From assembly GCA_042701975.1 (NCBI GenBank), contig CP170561.1, positions 4,278,001-4,342,000 on the forward strand: 64,000 bases of DNA, read 5' to 3'. Made by a program: the position numbers and the translations under genes. The stretch is from JAFALK01 sp042701975. Lineage in GTDB: Bacteria; Pseudomonadota; Gammaproteobacteria; Burkholderiales; Burkholderiaceae_C. This document shows, piece by piece, positions 24,912 to 35,300 of the stretch. The notes beneath the pieces were generated by a model. That model was not told the DNA's origin. It saw only the letters and a program-made list of their open reading frames with translations, and ran no database searches. Numbering within the stretch: position 1 is the first letter of the stretch; each line of letters opens with the position of its first letter.

Positions 24912-25499
24912 ATGTCCCACCAGAAAGCCACGCTCGTCGCCGCTCACCCGGCCCGCGAATCCGAAGCCCGCGTGCCAGGCGATACCTTGCAGCTCGACCT
25001 GGAGGCGCTGGACCGCGCCCGCACCGACCTGGAAGACGGTCCCGTCACGCCGAGTTACGGTCCCTGGCGTGACGACATCATCGCCCTGCTGAACGATTCA
25101 CTCGCCACCGAGCTGGTCTGCGTGCTGCGCTACAAGCGCCACTACTTCACCGCGCGCGGCCTGGCCTCGCCCAAGGTGGCCGAGGAATTCCTCGAGCACG
25201 CCGGCCAGGAGGCAGCGCATGCGGATCGCCTGGCCGAGCGCATCGTGCAGCTCGGTGGCATGCCGGACTTCGCGCCCGATTCGCTGCAGGAGCGCAGCCA
25301 TGCCGACTACGACAACCTGACCGACCTGCAGGCCATGCTGCGCGCCGACCTCACGGCCGAGCGCATCGCCATCGAGGCCTACCGCCAGATGGTCACGCTG
25401 ATCGGAGACAAGGACCCCACCACGCGCCGACTGATCGAGGAGATCCTCGAGCAAGAGGAAGAGCACGCCGAAGACCTGGCAGACCTGCTGTGGGAATGA
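24912..25499 (+). CDS. ferritin-like / bacterioferritin-type protein
   Basis: A 195-residue four-helix-bundle protein. Metal-ligand patterns are LATELVCVLRYKRHYF in helix 1, EFLEHAGQEAAHADRL (ExxxH) in helix 2, TAERIAIEAYRQM in helix 3 and EILEQEEEHAEDL (ExxH) in helix 4. This matches the diiron site of bacterioferritin-like proteins, which oxidise and store iron and limit oxidative damage. The extra N-terminal 40 residues are unstructured. AGGAGCG precedes the ATG. The stop overlaps the start of the GGDEF gene (ATGA). Confidence 0.87.
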   Translation: MSHQKATLVAAHPARESEARVPGDTLQLDLEALDRARTDLEDGPVTPSYGPWRDDIIALLNDSLATELVCVLRYKRHYFTARGLASPKVAEEFLEHAGQEAAHADRLAERIVQLGGMPDFAPDSLQERSHADYDNLTDLQAMLRADLTAERIAIEAYRQMVTLIGDKDPTTRRLIEEILEQEEEHAEDLADLLWE

Positions 25500-26863
25500 A
25501 CTGGGCCGGCCGCCAGGCCGATGACGCGGCGTCCGCTGCCGCTGCAGCGGGGGTGCTTCCCATCGACGGTCTGCACGACGAGGTGTCCGGCGGTCATGGC
25601 AGCGGCTCCGTCGCGGCTCGCGCACTCAGACGCACCGCTCGTTTCCTGGAATGGAGCGGGCGGCTCGCCGCCGTGGCCATCCTCGAGTGGGAGCCCGGCA
25701 ACGGCAAGCTTGTGCTGAGCGACACGGTGCACGCCCTGCTCGGCGTGCCGGCGGAACGCAAGCCGACGCTGGAGACCGTGACCCAGGCTTTCGACGTCGA
25801 CGGCCGGGCCATGCTGGGCGCAGCCCTGCACCGCGCCGTCCACACGCGGGAAGGCTGGGATGCCGAGTTGCAGCTGCGCGACGGTCGCACGCTGCGCGTG
25901 ATGGGCGGCTGCGAAGGCGAGCCACCGCATCTGCGCGTGCTGGTGGCACTGCAGGACATCAGCGATCGCGTGCGCGCCCGCGCCGATCTGGAAGACGCCC
26001 TCGCCCGCCTGGAACTGGCCACGCGCAGCGGCCGCATCGGCGTCTGGCAGTTGGACCTCAAGAGCCGCGAGCTGCTGTGGGACGCCACGATGTGGCGCCT
26101 CTATGGCGAGACGCCGGCCAACGGATCGCTGCCGGAAGCCTCGCTGGCCGAATGGATCCATCCCGACGACCTGGGGGCCGTCCAGCTCGCCATGCAGAAC
26201 GCCATCGACGGCGTGCAGCCGCTGGACATCAGCTTCCGCGTCCGCACCCGCGAGGGCGAGCTGCGCCACCTGCGCAGCGCCGCCCGCGTGATGCGTGATG
26301 CGCGCGGCGCGGCCCTGCGGCTGACCGGCGTGAACTGGGACGAGACCCCGCTGCGCCGCGAAGCCGACAAGCTGCACTACCGTGCCACGCACGATTCACT
26401 GACCGGCCTGGTCAACCGCGCTGAGTTCTCGCAACGCCTGCAGCACGCGCTGCAGCGTTCCGGCGAGCACGCGTTGCTGGCGCTGGACCTGGATCATTTC
26501 AAGGCCGTCAACGACCAGCACGGGCACGCCGCCGGCGACGCGGTGCTGCGGCAGATCGCCCACCTGATCCGGCACACTGTGCGTTCACGCGATACGGTGG
26601 CGCGGCTGGGCGGCGATGAATTCGCCGTGCTGCTGGAGAACTGCTCGCTGCAGGAAGCCCAGGTCGTGGCCGACAAGCTCTGCTCGGCGATGTGGCGCGA
26701 ACGCTTCAGCCACGCCGGCAAGGACCTGCATGTGGGCGTCAGCGCCGGCCTGGTCCCCATCCATCCCGGCAATGCCGAGGACGAACTGATGGCCGCGGCC
26801 GACGCCGCCTGCATGTGCGCAAAAGCCGCCGGCCGCAATCAAGTGCGCACCGGCAGCCTCTGA
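25496..26863 (+). CDS. PAS-GGDEF diguanylate cyclase
   Basis: A 455-residue soluble protein with two PAS-like domains (about 50-160 and 165-285) and a GGDEF domain (about 300-453). The active-site motif is intact (LGGDEF, 372-376), so it should make c-di-GMP from GTP. No inhibitory RxxD site is obvious five residues before GGDEF (the region reads RSRDTVARLGG, in which RSRD does fit RxxD but at a shifted distance). It starts at the ATG overlapping the ferritin-like stop, which links c-di-GMP output to an iron/oxidative-stress gene. Confidence 0.9.
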   Translation: MNWAGRQADDAASAAAAAGVLPIDGLHDEVSGGHGSGSVAARALRRTARFLEWSGRLAAVAILEWEPGNGKLVLSDTVHALLGVPAERKPTLETVTQAFDVDGRAMLGAALHRAVHTREGWDAELQLRDGRTLRVMGGCEGEPPHLRVLVALQDISDRVRARADLEDALARLELATRSGRIGVWQLDLKSRELLWDATMWRLYGETPANGSLPEASLAEWIHPDDLGAVQLAMQNAIDGVQPLDISFRVRTREGELRHLRSAARVMRDARGAALRLTGVNWDETPLRREADKLHYRATHDSLTGLVNRAEFSQRLQHALQRSGEHALLALDLDHFKAVNDQHGHAAGDAVLRQIAHLIRHTVRSRDTVARLGGDEFAVLLENCSLQEAQVVADKLCSAMWRERFSHAGKDLHVGVSAGLVPIHPGNAEDELMAAADAACMCAKAAGRNQVRTGSL

Positions 26864-26879
26864 CCTCACTCGCTCGTCA

Positions 26880-27278
26880 TCAGTAGTTGCTGTTGATGAT
26901 CGCCGAGGCGATCAGGCCCGTGGCCACGGCCACCAGCAGGTAGTCCGTGCCCGACTGCACCCAGTGGTAGCCGCGCGGCGGCTGGCGCAGGTGGTGGCCG
27001 CGCCAGTCGTCGACGACATACGTGCGTTCACGGTACTGGGTCGGCATGCGCTGGCCGACGTAATAGTTGCGATCGGGGCCGTAGCCGCGATGCCAGTCCA
27101 CGTGGTTGCCCCAGCGGTCGCGATCATGGTCACGGTTGTAGCGGTCATCGCGCCTTTCATGGCGATCGTCACGGCGGTCGCGGCGATCGGGCTCGGCCAT
27201 GGCCGGGGTCAGCGATCCCAGACTCAGCGCCGCCGCAACGGCGGCAGCAGCGATCCGGGTGAAGTTGTACTTGGACAT
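26880..27278 (-). CDS. RcnB family periplasmic protein
   Basis: A 132-residue protein with a signal peptide (ALSLGSLTPAMAEP), a stretch extremely rich in Arg, Asp and His (residues 30-60), and the RcnB core: YYVGQRMPTQYRERTYVV, DWRGHHLRQPPRGYHWV and DYLLVAVATGLI. E. coli RcnB is a periplasmic protein needed for Ni/Co homeostasis; many paralogues such as CigR have other roles. The His/Asp-rich part could bind metal. AAGGAGCA precedes the start on the minus strand. Confidence 0.85.
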   Translation of the reverse strand: MSKYNFTRIAAAAVAAALSLGSLTPAMAEPDRRDRRDDRHERRDDRYNRDHDRDRWGNHVDWHRGYGPDRNYYVGQRMPTQYRERTYVVDDWRGHHLRQPPRGYHWVQSGTDYLLVAVATGLIASAIINSNY

Positions 27279-27325
27279 GAAGTGCTCCTTGTTGTTGAAG
27301 GAAACGAGATTCGCTCAGCCCGGGA

Positions 27326-27880
27326 TCAGGACTTGCCGAACTCGGCCTTGGCCGCGCTCACGCAGTTGTCCTTGGCTACGCCGGCCAGGGAGCTGCACTT
27401 CTGGACGGCGGCCTTGTAGTCGGCATCGCGCTTGTCATCGGCGGCTTCCACGCGGGCTTCACGGATCTTCTTGCTGGCCTTGGCATCGGCCATCGCGGCG
27501 GTGTGGGCGGCCTTGGCCTCCTTCACGCAGACGGACTTGTCGTTGCCGGCCTTGTCATCGCACTGCTCCTTGGCCACCGAGTAATTTGCATCGGCGCGCG
27601 CCTCGAGCATCTTGATCCGGTCGGCCTCCTTGCCGCTATAGCTGTGCTCCAGTTCGGCGAGTGCCACCTTTTCCTTGCCCTTGGCCTGTTCGATGCAGAC
27701 ATCGCGGGTGTTGCCCTTCATGCCGTCGCAGCCGACGCGATCGGTCTTGTAGTCGGCGCTGATGCGCGACTTGGCGGTCTCGTATTCCGATTTGTCCAAG
27801 GCCCAGGCGAAGCTCGCGGGCAGGACGGCGAGTGCGGCGGCGACGATCAGCGCCGGCTTGATGGCGGAAGCTTGCTTCAT
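27326..27880 (-). CDS. periplasmic helical protein with three CX10C repeats
   Basis: A 184-residue protein starting at the ATG at 27880, with a signal peptide (LIVAAALAVLPASFAWA). The mature protein is an Ala/Lys/Glu-rich helical chain with three evenly spaced cysteine pairs, each with ten residues between: C51/C62, C107/C118 and C162/C173. Each pair lies in a repeat of about 55 residues that ends with an AK-rich helix. Each pair could form a disulfide-stapled helical hairpin. I know of similar Burkholderiales proteins but no function. Confidence 0.75.
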   Translation of the reverse strand: MKQASAIKPALIVAAALAVLPASFAWALDKSEYETAKSRISADYKTDRVGCDGMKGNTRDVCIEQAKGKEKVALAELEHSYSGKEADRIKMLEARADANYSVAKEQCDDKAGNDKSVCVKEAKAAHTAAMADAKASKKIREARVEAADDKRDADYKAAVQKCSSLAGVAKDNCVSAAKAEFGKS

Positions 27881-27910
27881 GGTGTTCTCCAAGGTGAGGT
27901 GGTGTCTCAA

Positions 27911-28699
27911 TCAATCACGCAGGCGCGGCTCGCCATCGCGGTTGACCGTGATCGTCGGGCCCGGCGGCTCGGTCGTCTGCACGTGGTGCTCCATGCCGCG
28001 GAAGGTGTAGGACACATCCCAGAAGTCCGGGCGGGCCTGGCTCGGCACCGTGCGGCAGCGTTGCACGTCCTGCTGCACCACGCGGTCGCCCTGGTTGCCG
28101 GCGATGTTGGAGCCGACCGCCGCACCGGCGACGACGCCGCCCACGGTGGCCAGGTCACGGCCGCTGCCGCCACCGATCTGGTGGCCCAGGATGCCGCCGA
28201 TCAGGGCGCCTGCGATGGCGCCGCCCGTGCGGTTGCCACCTTCCTCGACGACGCTCTGTCGTTCCACCCAGCAGCGTTGCTCAGGCGGGCCGACCACGGC
28301 ATGCACCGAGATCACGTTGGCTTCGTAAAGCCGTTCACCGCGGCGCGGGCGGGCGTCGTAGCGCGAGACCGATTCGTCCCAGTTCACGCGGCGCACCGAG
28401 GAGATGCGGTCGTTCAGCCCCATCGAGCGCAGGGAGTTGTAGCTGCCCGGCCGCACGATGGCGCAGTGACCGCCGAAGTTGACGTCTTCGCAGACCTCCC
28501 AGCGACCGCGGTCCACGGTCAGCGAGGAGGCACGGTCATTGAAACCGTAGCGGCTCAGGTTGCGCACATCGTCGCCTGCCACCACCGAGCGACCGGTGAA
28601 GTTGTCGTTCTCGAAAAAGGTGACGTCGGCCATCGCCTGCGTGGCGGCCATCAGGCCAGCCGCGCAAAGCGCGATGCCGAGGACGTTCTTGGTCTTCAT
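27911..28699 (-). CDS. beta/gamma-crystallin plus glycine-zipper envelope protein
   Basis: A 262-residue secreted protein starting at the ATG at 28699. After the signal peptide, residues about 22-105 form two beta/gamma-crystallin Greek-key motifs (VTFFENDNFTGRS ... and WEVCEDVNFGGHC ...), a fold that often binds calcium. Residues about 165-205 form a glycine zipper (GGAIAGALIGGILGHQIGGG) of the type found in outer-membrane 17-kDa antigens, and a beta-rich tail follows (VSYTFRGMEHHVQ). The combination suggests an outer-membrane-associated structural protein. Confidence 0.8.
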   Translation of the reverse strand: MKTKNVLGIALCAAGLMAATQAMADVTFFENDNFTGRSVVAGDDVRNLSRYGFNDRASSLTVDRGRWEVCEDVNFGGHCAIVRPGSYNSLRSMGLNDRISSVRRVNWDESVSRYDARPRRGERLYEANVISVHAVVGPPEQRCWVERQSVVEEGGNRTGGAIAGALIGGILGHQIGGGSGRDLATVGGVVAGAAVGSNIAGNQGDRVVQQDVQRCRTVPSQARPDFWDVSYTFRGMEHHVQTTEPPGPTITVNRDGEPRLRD

Positions 28700-28817
28700 G
28701 AGGTTCTCCTTGTCAATTCGGCGCAGCCGAACAGAGACGGGCGGCACCGATAACTTGAGTCTGGCCGAGACGCATCGGTGCGATCAGCGGACTGCACCGC
28801 AGCCGGCTGTAGTTGAG

Positions 28818-28845
28818 TTCCTACGATCCTGTGACGCCGTAGGAC
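28818..28845. promoter_or_regulatory. paired TTCCTAC / GTAGGAC elements
   Basis: TTCCTAC at 28818-28824 and GTAGGAC at 28839-28845 form an imperfect inverted pair with 14 bases between. They lie in the 246-base divergent spacer, 101 bases before the small gene at 28946 and about 120-145 bases from the crystallin gene start. A GATAGA at about 28896 could be a -10. Confidence 0.4.
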
Positions 28846-28945
28846 GGCGCCGACAAGCCCTCGCGCGACCGTCCTGCCCTGGGCACCAGGGGGCGTCGAT
28901 AGAGTGGGTTCAACCCCCAGGAAACAGCACGACAGGAGCCCTGTC

Positions 28946-29119
28946 ATGAAGCACAAGCATCCCACCCTCGCCTACCTCGTGATCGCGGTCGCCTCGATCG
29001 TGTTCTCGGCCGCCCAGCCCGCGCTCGACCAGGCGCCGGAAGGCAATGCCGTGGCTCTGGCCAACGGCATCACCACCCTGGTGGAGCTGCCCGGCAACGA
29101 CGACAGGGGTTCGCGATGA
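28946..29119 (+). CDS. small secreted or membrane hypothetical protein
   Basis: A 57-residue protein (MKHKHPTLAYLVIAVASIVF) with one hydrophobic segment that may be a signal peptide or anchor, then a short acidic end. ACAGGAG precedes the ATG. The stop overlaps the next start as ATGA, making it the first gene of a chain that leads to the glucan synthase. Confidence 0.55.
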   Translation: MKHKHPTLAYLVIAVASIVFSAAQPALDQAPEGNAVALANGITTLVELPGNDDRGSR

Positions 29120-29310
29120 GCAGCACAAGCCGCACAGCGCCCGAAGCCGTGGCGCTCGGTCGCCATCTCCAGCAATGCCACCGGGCCCGCGGGCGCTGGT
29201 TCGGCGCTGCCATGCTTGCCGAGGAGCTGCACAGGTTGGCCGCACCGCGCTTCGCCACCACGATCCTGCTGTTTGCAGTCGTGACGGCTGCCTCGTGCAC
29301 GTGGCTGTGA
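29116..29310 (+). CDS. small tail-anchored hypothetical protein
   Basis: A 64-residue protein with a basic, helical N-terminus (LGRHLQQCHRARGRWFG) and a C-terminal TM helix (FATTILLFAVVTAASCTWL). It overlaps the previous gene by ATGA and ends 17 bases before the GTG start of the glucan synthase. It may be a small partner of that membrane enzyme; that is inference from position only. Confidence 0.5.
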   Translation: MSSTSRTAPEAVALGRHLQQCHRARGRWFGAAMLAEELHRLAAPRFATTILLFAVVTAASCTWL

Positions 29311-29326
29311 ACACGGCCACCGCCTC

Positions 29327-32300
29327 GTGCTCGCCGCCCATGCAGAAGATGCCGCGCTGCTGAAAGCCAGCGCCGGCCCGCTGGACCCTCCGGTCCGCGC
29401 CGTGCTGTTCGGCCCCGCGCGCTTCGAGCAGCACGGCCAGAGCCTGGCGCGCACGCACGAGGTGGTCGGCGGCACACGTTCGAACACCCGCTTTTTTCCG
29501 CGGCTGCAGAGCAATATCGAGATGCTGCGCCGCTCGCGCGCCCAGCTGGAGCGCCGCGTGGCCGAAGGCCGCCATCTCGGGCCCGCCGCCCACTGGCTGC
29601 TCGACAACGCCACCCTGATCGATGAGCAGGTGCACGCCATCCGGCGCGGCCTGCCGCGCAGCTTCTTCCGCCTGCTGCCGCGTCTGCGCGATGAGCCCTT
29701 GGCCGGCCTGCCGCGCATCTACGGCGTGGCCTGGGCCTGGGTGGCGCACACCGACAGCGGTTTCGACGCCGCCCTGCTGCACAGTTACCTCAGCGCATAC
29801 CAGGCCGAGCGCGCGCTCTCGCTGGCCGAGCTCTGGGCGCTGCCGACGACGTTGCGCGTGGTGCTGATCGAGAACCTGCGCCGCCTGGCCGAGCGCTCCG
29901 CCACGCAGCAGGCCGCGCGCGACGCCGCCCACCACTGGTTCGACCAGGCGCCGGAAGATCGGGCCGCACTGGCCGAACTCGAAGCTCTCGAACCTGGCAT
30001 CCGCGCGCGCGGCGTCGAGCAGGCCTTCTACCTGCAGCTGGAGCACCGACAGGACGAGCTGCCCCCCGAGATGGCCGCCGCGCTCGACACCTGGCTGAAC
30101 CCACGCCTGCCCGATCCGGCCGGCACGCTGGCGCGGCAGCAGAACGAATCGACCGAGGACCAGCAGAGCGTGCGCAACGCCATCGTCACGCTGCGCCAGC
30201 TCGACCGCGTGGACTGGCGCAAGCTGATCGGCGCCAGCTGCGCCGTCATGCGCATCCTGCAGGAGGCACCGGTCTATGCCGCCGAATCCGAGCAGACGCA
30301 GGACGAGACCCTCCACGCCGTGGAGCGATTGGCGCGGCGTTCGGGCCAGGCCGAGGCCACGGTGGCCGAAGTGCTCGTTGAACTGACGCGCACCGGCACG
30401 CCCGACGGCGACGCCCACGGCGCCGCACCCGCCTATTGGTGGCGCGGCGCAGGCCGGCCGCGGCTCTTCGATCAGCTGGGCCTACCGACGCCGCCGCCGC
30501 TGCTGGAGGACGGCAGCGCACGCCGCGCCGTGGTCACGCTGGCCTACCTCAGCGGCCTTGCGGGCTTCAGCTTCTGGAGCGCGGCCTGGCTGCTGGGCCG
30601 TCAGGCTTCGGTCTTCGCGCCGGGCTGGCTGCTGCTGCTCACCGCCCTGCTCCTGCTTGGGCCCGCCAGCGAAGCGGTGGTGGCCTTCGTCAACCGGCTG
30701 ATCAGCGAATCGGCGCGGCCGCGGCGCCTGCCCAGCCTGGCGCTCGTGCAGGGCTTGAGCGCCGAAGAGCGCACCCTTGTCGTGCTGCCGGTGATGCTGG
30801 GCAGCGAGGCCGAGATCGAGGCCCTCGCCGCGCAGCTGGAGCAGCACCACCTGGCCAACCCCGAGGCGCATTGCCAGTTCGCACTGCTGAGCGACTACCG
30901 CGATGCCGATGCCTCCACGCAGGACAGCGATGCGGCACTGCTCGGCAGCGCACGCCGCCTGCTGGCGGAGCTGAACCTGCGCTATCCACAAGAGCAGCAG
31001 CAGGAGCCACAGCCGGGCTTGCGCTTCCTGCTGCTGCACCGCGAGCGTGAATGGAGCGAATCCGAGCAGCGCTGGATGGGCTGGGAGCGCAAGCGCGGCA
31101 AGCTCGAACAACTGATCGCGCTGCTGGCCGAACCGACGGCGCGGAGCAGCCCCTTCAACGACCTCGGCGCGTTATCTCAGCCCGCCGAGGGAACGCGCTA
31201 TGTCGTCACGCTGGATGCCGATACCGATATGCCGCCCGGCCGCCTGCGCGCCCTGGTGGGCACGGCCGCGCACCCGCTCAACCAGCCGCGCATCGACACC
31301 CTGCGCCGGCGCGTGCTCAGCGGTTACGCCGTTCTGCAGCCGCGCGTGAGTACGCCCCTGCCCGATCCGGCCAGCAGCACGCCCTTCCAGCGCCTGTTCA
31401 GCGGCCAGGGCGGCATCGATCCCTACAGCGCCGCCACCTCCGAGATCTACCAGGACCTGTTCGGCGAAGGCACCTTCACCGGCAAGGGCCTGCTCAACGT
31501 TCACGCCCTGCACGCGGTCCTGAGCCAGCGCCTGCCGCCCAGCCAGGTGCTCAGCCACGACCTGCTGGAAGGCTCAATCGCGCGCTGCGCGGGTCTTTCC
31601 GAAGTGACTCTGATGGAAGAGCAGCCGGCCCATCCGGACGTGGCCGCCGCGCGCCAGCACCGCTGGACGCGCGGTGACTGGCAGCTGCTGCCCTTCGTGG
31701 CCCGGGCCAGCCGCTATGGCATCGCGCCGATCAACCGCTGGAAGATGATCGACAACCTGCGCCGCTCGCTCGTCGGTCCCTGCTCGCTGCTGCTGCTGCT
31801 CTTGGTGCTGGCCACCGGCGTGCTGCCGCCGGGCTGGGCGCTGCTGGTGGTGGCCGCGGCCTTCAGCGCCGGGCCGCTGCTGGGCGCGGTGGCGGGCCTG
31901 GCACCCAATCGCGACGACATCGCGCTGCGCCACTTCTACCACCACGCCTTCGCCGACGTGCTGCGCGCGCTGATGCTGGCCGTGTGGCAGGGCGCGCAGC
32001 TGCTGCAGTCGAGCCTGATGCACACGGATGCCATCGTCCGCGCGCTGTACCGGCAATGGGTCTCGCACCGCGACCTGCTCGAATGGACGACCGCCGCCCA
32101 GGCCACGGCCGCCGCGCAGACCGAACTGCCGGCGCTGATCCACCAGCACCGGCGCGTGGCCGTCGCAGCGCTGGTGATCCTGCTCGGGCTGATCGGCTGC
32201 GAGGCGCTGCTGGGCACCGATGTGCAATGGCCGTATGCGGTGCCGCTGCTGCTCGTGTGGGCAGCCTCGCCGCTGTGGACCTGGCTGGCCTGCCGCCCAC

Positions 32301-35300
32301 GCCGCAGGCCGCCCAAGGACCAGCTCGACGCCGACGGCAAGCTCTACCTGCAGGACCTGGCGCGCGAGACCTGGCGTTACTACGAGCAGCACATCGGGCC
32401 GGAGGACCACCATCTGCCGCCCGACAACGTGCAGCTCTCACCCCAGTTGATGGTGGCGCACCGCACTTCGCCGACCAATATCGGCCTGTACCTGCTGAGC
32501 GTGAGCTGCGCCCGCGAGCTGGGCTTCATCGGAGCTGCCACCATGGCCGATCGGCTGCAGGCCACGCTGGACACGATGGACCAGTTGCCGCGCTGGCACG
32601 GCCACTTCTACAACTGGCTGGACACCCGCACGCTCACCGTGCTGCAGCCGGCCTATGTGTCCTCGGTGGACAGCGGCAATTGCTCGGTGCACCTGCTGGC
32701 CGTGGCACGCGCCTGCGAGATCGCGGCCCGGTCGATCGCGCTCGATCAGGCGCCGAAGCGCCTCGGCCCCGCTCTCGCCCAGACCATGCAACGCCTGCGC
32801 GTGCTGCGCCCCGTGCTGTCCAGCGCGCCCGATCTGCAGGGCCTGTGGAGCCTGGTAGACGGGCAGTGGACCTGGCCGGAGAACCTGCCGCAGGCGCAGG
32901 TGCTGCAGCAGCGCGTGGCCCAGGCGCGGCGTGAGCTCGACGCGCTGCACCAGCGCCTGTCCAGCGCCGGCGTGGAACGCGGCGCGCTGTGGATGCTGGG
33001 CGACATGGTGGGCAGCCTGGAGTCCGCGCTGCGCGACCGGCTGGAAGATGCGGAAGGCTTGCGCAAGCGCCTGCTCTCGCTGGCCGCGCGCGCCCGCAAG
33101 TTCGCGCTGGACGCCGACTTCACCGTGCTCTACGACCGTGAGCGCCGGCTGCTGCACATCGGCTGGCGCTTCGACGCGCAGATGCAGCCCGCCCAGGTCG
33201 ACGAGAACCACTACGACCTGCTGGCCAGCGAGGCTCGCCTGACCAGCCTGCTGGCCATCGCCAAGGGCGATGCGCCCGTGGAGCACTGGGGCGCGCTGGG
33301 CCGTCCCTTCTTCGCCGAGGGCAAGGAAGTGGGCCTGAAGTCCTGGTCGGGCTCGATGTTCGAGTACCTGATGCCCTCGCTGGTGCTCGACGAACCGCAC
33401 GGCTCGGTGCTGGGCCAGATGGGCCGCAGCGCCGTGGCCGAACAGAGGCGCGACGGCAGCGAACACGCCACGCCCTGGGGCATCAGCGAGTCGGCCATCG
33501 CCAGCCGCGACCACACGCTGGCCTACCAGTACGGCCCGCAAGGCGCGGCCCGGCTCGCCCTGCGCCGCACGCCGGCGGGCGAACGCGTGCTCGCGCCCTA
33601 TGCCACGGCACTGGCCGCGCTCGTTGCGCCCTGCGCGGCGGTGAGCAATCTGCAGGCCCTGCAAGCGCTCGGTGCGCGCCAGGCGCTGGGTTTTGTGGAG
33701 GCGCTGGACTACACCCCCGTGCGCCAAAGCCAGGACCAGGCCACGGGCCGCGGATTCACCCTCGTCGACACCTTCATGACCCATCACCAATCGATGATCC
33801 TCGTGGCGATCACGAATCTGCTGGCCGACAACGCACCGCGTCGCTGGACGATGGGTGACCCGCACCTGCGCGCCGTCACCGACCTGCTGCACGAACGCGC
33901 ACCGCGCGAGGTGGCGCGCCTGGCCGCCGCCGTGCCGGCGCAGCCGCGCAGCCCGCGCGCCATGCGCCTGGTGCGCGAGACCCAACCGCTGAGCGCACCG
34001 GGCCTGCCGCTGACGCATCTGCTGACCAACGGCCGCCACGCCGTCATGCTGCGCCACGACGGCAGCGGCAGCAGCTGCTGGAAGGGCGTGGGCCTGAACC
34101 GCTGGCGCGACGACCTGCTGCGCGGCGAGTTCGGCCACTTCTTCTACCTGCAACGAGAAGGTGCTGCGCCACCGGCATCGCCGGACGCGCCCTGGCATTC
34201 GATCACCGCCCATCCGGCTCCCGATCGCTCGGCCAAGTACGACTGCACCATGCTGACCGACCGCGTGGTCTTCGAGGCCCGCTGGCCCGACCTGCTGGCG
34301 CGCTGCACCACCTGGGTCAGCCCTGAGGACGACTGCGAGCTGCGTCAGATCGAGCTGTGCAACCTCGCTGACCAGCCCCTGGGCCTGCGCCTGGCCGCCG
34401 TGATCGAAGCCACGCTGGCGCCGCAGCGCGCTGACGAGTCGCACCCGGCCTTCTCCAACATGTTCCTGCAGCAGCGCTGGAACGCGGCCGATCGCGCGCT
34501 CTTCATCGAACGCCGCCCTCGCCTGCCCGACGAGCCGGTGGTGCGCGCCGTGCATTTCCTCGCCACGGCCGAAGGCCAGATCGAGAGCCTCACGCCCTGC
34601 GCCGACCGCGCACGCTGGATCGGCCGTTATGGCAGCGCCGCGCAACCGCTGGGCGATGCGGGCTGCGAGCTGGCCGAAGACGGCGTGCTGAACAACGGGC
34701 TGGACCCGCTCTCGGGGCTGATCGCGCGGTTGCAGCTGCCGCCCGGCGCCACGCTCAAGCTGACCTTCTGCCTGGCCGCCTCGAACGACGCGGGCGCGCT
34801 CGAAGCGCTGATCGACAAGTACCAGCAGCCCACGCACATCGAGCGCGCGGCGAACATGTCGCACACCATGGCCGGCATCCGCGTGCGCGAGCTGCAGTTC
34901 GACGCCGAGACCTGGAGCGCGATGCTCACGCTCAACACCTTCGTCACCGCCCTGGCCTCGCGCGCAGGCATCGGCGCCTTGCGCAGCCCCTTGCCGGCCA
35001 ACGCGCGCTGTGATCGCCGGCTGCTCTGGCAGCGCGGCATCTCGGGCGACCGGCCGCTGGTGTGGATCGCCATCAGCGGCGAGGAAGGCCTGGAGCTGGT
35101 GCTGGCGCTCAAAAAGGCGCTGCGCTGGTGGACCGCCGCCGGCCTGGGCGTGGACCTGGTGGTCACCAACGGCGAGCCGCATTCCTACCTATCGCCGGTG
35201 CAACACCAACTGCTGGCCCTGCAGGCGCGCCAGCAGGCGCAGGCCCATCACGACCTGCCCGAACACCTGCGCTGCAAGCTGCACGTGGTGCGCGAGCAGG

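Noticed and set aside
32438..35182. A 914-codon minus-strand frame (and another at 35666-37957)
   Set aside because: Both are shadows of the glucan synthase gene, with composition typical of antisense GC-rich DNA and no ribosome site.
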